In this document: piece after piece, positions 12,648 through 15,998 of the stretch
Numbering within the stretch: the stretch's first letter is position 1
Layout of the letters: each line of letters opens with the position of its first letter
From: JAGVWT01 sp964538405
GTDB lineage: Archaea > Nanobdellota > Nanobdellia > Pacearchaeales > GW2011-AR1
Assembly: GCA_964538405.1 (NCBI GenBank)
Contig: CAZIET010000009.1
Span: forward strand, 1-15,998
DNA: 15,998 bases
Direction of reading: 5' to 3'
Made by a program: the position numbers and the translations under genes
The notes under the pieces: generated by a model
Seen by the model: only the letters and a program-made list of their open reading frames with translations
Database searches by the model: none
What the model was told of the DNA's origin: nothing

Positions 12648-12878
12648 TTACTCTTCAGAAGATTTAACGGTGATTTCTAATTTTCTTGGTTTTGTTTTTC
12701 TCCATTCTCCAAGCGTTTTTAATAGAATACCTAAATCTATTTTACCTACTGGAGCTTCAGGATGCTGCTCAGTTTTACCTTGATATCCAACCCAAGGCAA
12801 TCTAGCAAAGCCTTCATCAGGTTCTGTTCCCACCATTGGTTTGATCACTATTTTGTATTCATAATTTTCTTTAGTCAT
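12648..12878 (-). CDS. Unrecognised 76-residue acidic/basic protein downstream of trmB
   Basis: A small soluble protein starting 15 bases after the trmB stop, on the same strand, with TGAGG 13 bases before its ATG as the only possible ribosome-binding signal. The start reads M-T-K-E-N-Y-E-Y-K-I-V-I-K-P-M-V-G, a likely beta strand. A Gly/Pro/Trp-rich middle (A-R-L-P-W-V-G-Y-Q-G) and a C-terminal helix and strand (L-L-K-T-L-G-E-W-R, then K-L-E-I-T-V) follow. No Cys, no membrane segment, no known motif. Position argues for co-transcription with the regulator; it could be a co-effector or an unrelated operon member. The amino-acid mix and lack of low-complexity make a real gene likely. Confidence 0.6.
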   Translation of the reverse strand: MTKENYEYKIVIKPMVGTEPDEGFARLPWVGYQGKTEQHPEAPVGKIDLGILLKTLGEWRKTKPRKLEITVKSSEE

Positions 12879-12893
12879 TTTTGTTTTTTATCC

Positions 12894-13667
12894 TCACAAT
12901 TTAGTTGCCTTCTCAAAAAGAGAGGCGAAAGCTTGGGAGAAAAATTCAGAGTTAAGCCATATTGCACTTTCTTCATCCACATTCTTTGAAAGATAGAAAA
13001 GTATTTCCTTTCTGTCAACTATGAAGAATTTGGCGCTTATGTTTGTTCTTTTGAACTTCATTTCAAATTTCTTTTCTGCCTGTTTTATCACCGAATCATT
13101 TCCTGAAAGCACTATCTTTATTTTTACATTTGATTTCTTCAATAATGTGAATGTTTGCTGGAATAGTTTTGCTTTTGACAATAGTTCCTCAACATTGATG
13201 CACATTATGACTTCTTCCTTTGTATTGCTAATTATGTCTTTCAAGTGGTTTGTTATGTTTGTCCTTCCTCTCAATGCTAGGGAAGTGTCTTCATTCTTTA
13301 TTGGCTCCAATCCTTCTGTATAGAGCTTTTCAAGATTTTCAAATTCAGAGGTTTCCTTTATCTGAGAAATTTCCATCATTTTGTCCTCTGCATTCTTTCT
13401 TACGTTGTTTTTCAGCTTTTCAAGGATTATTCTTGGCTTTACACCAATGTATTTTACCGGCTTTTCAAGCTTTAGGATAACAAATCCTCTTTTCTCTAAT
13501 CCTTCAAGAACATCATAAGTTCTGCTTCTTGGAACTCCAGACATAGAGGAAATTTCCCCAGCAGAAGCTACTCCTTTCCTAAGCAATGCAAGCCATACTT
13601 TGGTTTCGTAAATATTCAGATCAAAATAGTCCCTTACTTTCTTTATCAATTCCTGTTCTACTAACAT
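12894..13667 (-). CDS. TrmB-family transcriptional regulator
   Basis: A 257-residue protein from ATG 13667. An in-frame TTG at 13685 is rejected because it lies only about 8 bases from the TATA box, whereas ATG 13667 lies 26 bases away. The N-terminal winged helix-turn-helix has F-D-L-N-I-Y-E-T-K-V-W-L-A-L-L-R-K-G at about 14-31 and a recognition-helix region S-G-V-P-R-S-R-T-Y-D-V-L-E-G-L-E-K-R-G at 43-61, the classic TrmB pattern. A helical linker (about 80-105) leads to a C-terminal TrmB effector domain with alternating strands and helices (E-E-V-I-M-C-I-N-V, V-K-I-K-I-V-L-S-G, A-K-F-F-I-V-D-R-K-E-I-L-F-Y-L). TrmB proteins sense sugars or other metabolites and bind palindromic sites near promoters. 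Two inverted repeats upstream of this gene are candidate sites. The 76-residue gene follows in the same operon. Confidence 0.88.
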   Translation of the reverse strand: MLVEQELIKKVRDYFDLNIYETKVWLALLRKGVASAGEISSMSGVPRSRTYDVLEGLEKRGFVILKLEKPVKYIGVKPRIILEKLKNNVRKNAEDKMMEISQIKETSEFENLEKLYTEGLEPIKNEDTSLALRGRTNITNHLKDIISNTKEEVIMCINVEELLSKAKLFQQTFTLLKKSNVKIKIVLSGNDSVIKQAEKKFEMKFKRTNISAKFFIVDRKEILFYLSKNVDEESAIWLNSEFFSQAFASLFEKATKL

Positions 13668-13688
13668 GAAAAGGTCAAAAATCAAAGG

Positions 13689-13697
13689 TTTATAAAT
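13689..13697 (-). promoter_or_regulatory. TATA box for trmB
   Basis: Read on the minus strand, ATTTATAAA centred 26 bases upstream of ATG 13667. It supports a leaderless trmB transcript and fixes the start codon. Confidence 0.65.
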
Positions 13698-13709
13698 CTT
13701 GTGAATTTG

Positions 13710-13726
13710 TTACTTTTAAACAGTAA
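13710..13726. promoter_or_regulatory. Inverted repeat TTACT-N7-AGTAA, candidate operator
   Basis: A perfect 5-base inverted repeat with a 7-base spacer (TTTAAAC), lying at about -43 to -59 from the expected trmB start. The TACT...AGTA half-sites resemble the motif reported for Halobacterium TrmB (TACT-N7/8-GAGTA), from memory. Autoregulation or control of the rightward transcript is possible. Confidence 0.45.
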
Positions 13727-13750
13727 GAACATATTGAAGAGCCAAATATC

Positions 13751-13777
13751 TGATAAAATATTTATACTGGTTTATCA
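13751..13777. promoter_or_regulatory. Inverted repeat TGATAAA-N13-TTTATCA around a TATA box
   Basis: A perfect 7-base inverted repeat; its 13-base spacer contains the rightward TATA element. A dimer bound here would block TBP, so this is a candidate repressor operator. The AT-rich context makes chance matches likelier than the length alone suggests. Confidence 0.5.
13758..13767 (+). promoter_or_regulatory. TATA box for a short rightward transcript
   Basis: ATATTTATAC centred about 28 bases before ATG 13791. No long ORF follows, so the transcript would be a micro-ORF mRNA or small RNA. Confidence 0.5.
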
Positions 13778-13790
13778 TTAAACATTTGTA

Positions 13791-13847
13791 ATGGGCTACC
13801 TAAAAGAGAGTGAGCTCCAACCGCCGATGGAAGGAGGTGACATGTAG
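13791..13847 (+). CDS. Candidate 18-codon leaderless micro-ORF / small RNA
   Basis: ATG 13791 lies at the expected transcription start of the TATA box above. The frame encodes M-G-Y-L-K-E-S-E-L-Q-P-P-M-E-G-G-D-M and ends at TAG 13845. The last codons overlap AGGAGGTGA (13832-13840), a full match to the anti-Shine-Dalgarno tail of 16S rRNA, followed at once by ATG-TAG, a start-stop pair. Local base composition is higher in G+C than the surrounding DNA, which also fits a structured RNA. Too short to call a protein with confidence; it may be an sRNA, a regulatory peptide or a decoy for ribosomes. Confidence 0.3.
   Translation: MGYLKESELQPPMEGGDM
13815..13836 (+). ncRNA. Small hairpin sequestering a Shine-Dalgarno sequence
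   Basis: CTCC (13815-13818) can pair with GGAG (13833-13836) and CC (13821-13822) with GG (13829-13830), with symmetric AA/AA mismatches and a six-base loop. It would hide the SD core. A second weak stem-loop (13839-13866; GAC/GTC and GTAG/CTAC) follows. Both are small and only suggestive. Confidence 0.3.
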
Positions 13848-13867
13848 TATCTTATTCTACAACGTCC

Positions 13868-13876
13868 ATATTTAAC
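13868..13876 (+). promoter_or_regulatory. TATA-like box for the two-helix membrane protein
   Basis: ATATTTAAC centred 26 bases before GTG 13898. It supports this GTG as a leaderless start. Confidence 0.5.
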
Positions 13877-13897
13877 TAAATTTTAATTTTGTAAATA

Positions 13898-14341
13898 GTG
13901 AAACACCTTATCAGAATTCTAGACCCGAAAATTAGAGAGCAAGCCCTTCAGGAGAATGAAAAACTTGAAGCAGATGGATGGATGATGAATTCAGAAAAAT
14001 ATGAACTAGGAAGATCTCAGCAAAAAGTGAGAAGGCATTTTGGAATAGTGCTAGCAAGTTATGTTGCTGTTTTAGGATCCTTAGGCATAGCTGCTTATCA
14101 AACAAGAAATCCTTGGTTATATCTTGTAGGGGGAGCAGGTTTGGTAGGAAGTTATTTCTTAAAATCAACTGAATATCACAAAGGAAGGGCAAGCGGAATA
14201 AGATTTTCAAATATAGCTAAAGAAGATGTTTTTAATCCCTTAGGAATGGCTTTGTTAAGAGATCTTAAAACAGATTTAGAAAAGCGGAGACCTAGTGAAT
14301 CAGATAAGATAGAACAATTGCCACCAAGATCCCAGCAGTGA
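13898..14341 (+). CDS. Two-helix membrane protein of unknown function
   Basis: A 147-residue protein with a GTG start chosen from the TATA spacing. The N-terminal ~46 residues are soluble and charged (L-I-R-I-L-D-P-K-I-R-E-Q-A-L-Q-E-N-E-K-L-E, likely an amphipathic helix). Two close transmembrane helices follow (about 49-67 and 72-89) with a short Q-T-R-N-P-W turn, so both ends face the same side, probably the cytoplasm. The C-terminal ~55 residues are charged (R-D-L-K-T-D-L-E-K-R-R-P-S-E-S) and end in a Pro/Gln-rich tail. The layout resembles small bacterial and archaeal membrane proteins that scaffold other factors, but no family is recognised. It is probably transcribed apart from trmB and from the AIM24 gene, which has its own box. 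Confidence 0.65.
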   Translation: MKHLIRILDPKIREQALQENEKLEADGWMMNSEKYELGRSQQKVRRHFGIVLASYVAVLGSLGIAAYQTRNPWLYLVGGAGLVGSYFLKSTEYHKGRASGIRFSNIAKEDVFNPLGMALLRDLKTDLEKRRPSESDKIEQLPPRSQQ

Positions 14342-14400
14342 TTGAATTTATCGAAATTTATGAAGTCGGAAGTTTTAATATATCTGGAAATAACTAAATT

Positions 14401-14409
14401 CTTTTAAAG
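14401..14409 (+). promoter_or_regulatory. TATA-like box for the AIM24-family gene
   Basis: CTTTTAAAG centred about 25 bases before ATG 14430. The ATG at 14410 is out of frame, so it does not compete as a start. Confidence 0.45.
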
Positions 14410-14429
14410 ATGTCAAATTTCCGTAGCGA

Positions 14430-15113
14430 ATGGATTATAGGTTTATTCACGGAAGCGTTCCACTGGTTGAAGTTATATTACAAAAAGATCAAAAAATTAC
14501 CTCTATAAAAAATGGTAGTTATGTTTCTTCCAGAGGAAAAGTAAAAGCTAAGTCAATGCTTAATATAAGAAAAGGTCATATTCTGTCTGGAAATGTGGTA
14601 ACCACAGAATATAGTGCATTATCAGATTCATCAATTATTTTTTCTCCAATAGTTTGTGATGGATTGGAACACTTAACTCTTTCCGAAGGTGAAAAATTGA
14701 TAGTTGAGAGAGATAATTTGTTTCTAGCAGACTCAACAGTCAAACTTTCAGGGTATTCACTAAGAAATAGGATGAATATTAGTCTTCTCAGAACCCTTAT
14801 TTCTGATTTAGATGTGTTTCCAATACTTGTAAATGGACCGGGAGATATCATCATTTCCGGTTATGGAGGTATTGTTAAAATGGATTTAGAAAATATTCCT
14901 ATAAAAATTGATGGGGAACACATAATTGCTTACGATCCAGCTGTGAATACTAAGTTAGTTCGGGTTGGAGGGTTAAGAGAAATTTTATTCAGCCGAGAAG
15001 GATTTTCTCATGTTGAAATGGGTGGTAGAGGAAAAGTATATCTTCAACATGGAGTAAGGCTTAGTCATTCTTCAGGCAGCGGAATAATAGACCTTATAAA
15101 CATATTTCGATAA
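14430..15113 (+). CDS. AIM24/TIGR00266-family protein
   Basis: A 227-residue all-beta protein of the AIM24 (PF01987) family. It has the family opening (Y-R-F-I-H-G-S-V-P-L-V-E-V-I-L at 3-17) and a G-S-Y-V-S-S-R-G-K-V segment where the family has its G-A-M motif. It then has S-I-I-F-S-P-I in the place of the x-L-A-P strand and I-L-V-N-G-P-G-D-I-I-I-S-G-Y-G-G-I at about 131-147, and ends in long Gly-rich strands. Bacterial and archaeal members are about this length. The yeast homologue is a mitochondrial inner-membrane protein linked to MICOS integrity; the role in prokaryotes is unknown. There is no signal peptide or transmembrane helix, so it is likely cytoplasmic or peripheral. It has its own promoter and converges on the presenilin-type protease gene, with only 8 bases between the two stops. 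Confidence 0.75.
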   Translation: MDYRFIHGSVPLVEVILQKDQKITSIKNGSYVSSRGKVKAKSMLNIRKGHILSGNVVTTEYSALSDSSIIFSPIVCDGLEHLTLSEGEKLIVERDNLFLADSTVKLSGYSLRNRMNISLLRTLISDLDVFPILVNGPGDIIISGYGGIVKMDLENIPIKIDGEHIIAYDPAVNTKLVRVGGLREILFSREGFSHVEMGGRGKVYLQHGVRLSHSSGSGIIDLINIFR

Positions 15114-15121
15114 ATATAATT

Positions 15122-15998
15122 CTAGAAAATCAGATATGAAAGAAGAATCGCAATCACAATTCCAGCAGTAATGAAAGGCATTGCTGGATAGAATTTCTTC
15201 TTATCTGAAAACATCAGCAAATAAGTCAATCCTGCAGTTGCACCAACAATAACCAATAATGCAGGAACCAATCCAAGAGTTTTCAAGACAACTCCTGCCG
15301 CAATAGTTGAAAATACAACATCGCCGCCGCCAAGCATCGCAACATTTACCCTGATTTTTTTCTTTTTCAATTGGGACTTCTTCATTTTCTGAAGCTTTAA
15401 CTTCAATCTCTTTGACATGTATGGGACAAAAAATCCTGAGAAAACATTCAATTTGTTTATCTGATATTTTGCCATCTTCTGCATCAATCCTGAATGCCAT
15501 ACAGCCCACACATCATACAATGAAATAATCAGTAGCAGTACAACCAATGTGAACAAATTCAAAAATTGCACAAACACCGCCGCAATACCTGGATAAACAA
15601 GCATGTAAACAATGTTATTTGTCAGATAAACTCGCTTATAGATTGTAATATAGGACAAAATCAAAGAGATAACTGATATGAAAATCAGCGCAAAAGTCTC
15701 AGCTAATGGAATGTTTTTTGCAAATGCATTTAATGTGATTATCAATGAAATGGATATAACAACAAAGAACCACAATCTCAAAACAAACTCTATTCTCAGT
15801 TTGCTAAACAGCAGAATAAGCAAAATCGCAACTATAAACGCAAAGATCAAGGAAGCCAAGGCCTGATTGAATTCGTTATCGTTCTGTGGCTGAGGAACTT
15901 CAAAGCCCAATGGCAGAACATTTGAAAAATAATGGTTAACAACGTAAAGCCCAAGCAATTGTGTAATAACAAACATTCCCAAGATAATCAAGATTATC
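15122..15998 (-). CDS. Presenilin/SPP-type intramembrane aspartyl protease (5' end cut by window edge)
   Basis: An archaeal presenilin/signal-peptide-peptidase homologue (PSH, A22 type). It has about nine hydrophobic segments and both catalytic motifs: Y-D at 159-160 (counted from TTG 15991) and G-G-G-D at 221-224, in the G-x-G-D form of the family. The P-A-L motif that shapes the active site appears as P-A-M at 269-271. A very basic cytoplasmic loop (about 193-214, K/R-rich) lies between the two catalytic helices, where presenilin is cut for activation. The frame stays open to the window edge (Ile codons precede TTG 15991), so a few N-terminal residues are missing. These enzymes cut transmembrane substrates inside the membrane; candidates are leftover signal peptides or the anchors of surface proteins such as those at 4292-8255. 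That pairing is inference. Confidence 0.85.
   Translation of the reverse strand, partial: IILIILGMFVITQLLGLYVVNHYFSNVLPLGFEVPQPQNDNEFNQALASLIFAFIVAILLILLFSKLRIEFVLRLWFFVVISISLIITLNAFAKNIPLAETFALIFISVISLILSYITIYKRVYLTNNIVYMLVYPGIAAVFVQFLNLFTLVVLLLIISLYDVWAVWHSGLMQKMAKYQINKLNVFSGFFVPYMSKRLKLKLQKMKKSQLKKKKIRVNVAMLGGGDVVFSTIAAGVVLKTLGLVPALLVIVGATAGLTYLLMFSDKKKFYPAMPFITAGIVIAILLSYLIF

Noticed and set aside
13021..13480. Rightward ORFs overlapping trmB
   Set aside because: Phe/Ser-rich shadows of the minus-strand TrmB gene, with no promoter or SD.
13668..13685. TTG 13685 as start of trmB
   Set aside because: Only about 8 bases from the TATA box; ATG 13667 has the standard 26-base spacing.
13791..13866. 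C/D-box or H/ACA guide RNA
   Set aside because: No RUGAUGA/CUGA pair or ACA box at proper spacing could be seen.
13791..13884. UAG read-through (pyrrolysine) extending the 18-codon ORF
   Set aside because: Only a dozen codons follow before the next stop, and nothing else in the window suggests in-frame UAG decoding.
1..15998. Mobile element, CRISPR array, tRNA or rRNA
   Set aside because: No transposase or integrase motifs, no regular direct-repeat/spacer pattern and no cloverleaf or rRNA-like GC-rich block were found on either strand by reading.

Overview
The window looks like a metagenome-derived contig from an AT-rich archaeon, most likely a DPANN lineage of the Woesearchaeota/Pacearchaeota type. 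The case rests on archaeal families (class I CCA-adding enzyme, archease, TrmB regulator, presenilin-like protease, an ArvABC/OapABC-type GTPase module), on DPANN-style membrane-anchored surface proteins with N-A-H repeats, and on compact, mostly leaderless genes. Many starts lie 24-28 bases downstream of the centre of a TATA-like box. This spacing also settles several start codons (5649, 9378, 13667). The lineage is an inference; there is no rRNA or tRNA gene here to prove it.

Left part (1-4240): the C-terminal lobe of an APH-like kinase, cut by the window edge, overlaps by 4 bases a pilin-like small membrane protein, which overlaps archease by 4 bases. A long PurM/AIR-synthase-like protein follows; it appears to carry two N-terminal domains in tandem. 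Next is the RNA ligase RtcB, the partner of archease, interrupted by a 10-N scaffold gap that joins two overlapping and probably different haplotype sequences. Surface block (4260-8255): two large secreted, C-terminally anchored proteins, one with three Cys-rich TNAH repeats and one with a PKD domain.

Middle (8315-10277): an Era-like GTPase, a DUF2073 protein and a zinc-ribbon DUF2072 protein match the ArvA/ArvB/ArvC (OapA/B/C) set that drives extracellular vesicle formation in Haloferax. A dCMP-deaminase-like gene sits between ArvB and ArvC. A small membrane block follows: a 49-residue two-helix protein with an unusually strong Shine-Dalgarno site, a Cys-rich anchored microprotein and a DUF998 protein. 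The CCA-adding enzyme comes next, so the window holds three tRNA-maturation or RNA-repair genes (archease, RtcB, CCA enzyme).

Right part (12648-15998): a TrmB-family regulator and a 76-residue companion run leftward. The 230-base region upstream of trmB is the most information-dense non-coding stretch. It holds two inverted repeats, one of them wrapped around a TATA box, and a short transcript candidate with an 18-codon ORF, a perfect anti-16S Shine-Dalgarno match and an ATG-TAG start-stop. A two-helix membrane protein of unknown function, an AIM24-family protein and, convergent with it, a presenilin/SPP-type intramembrane protease cut by the right edge complete the window. I saw no mobile element, CRISPR array, tRNA or rRNA.
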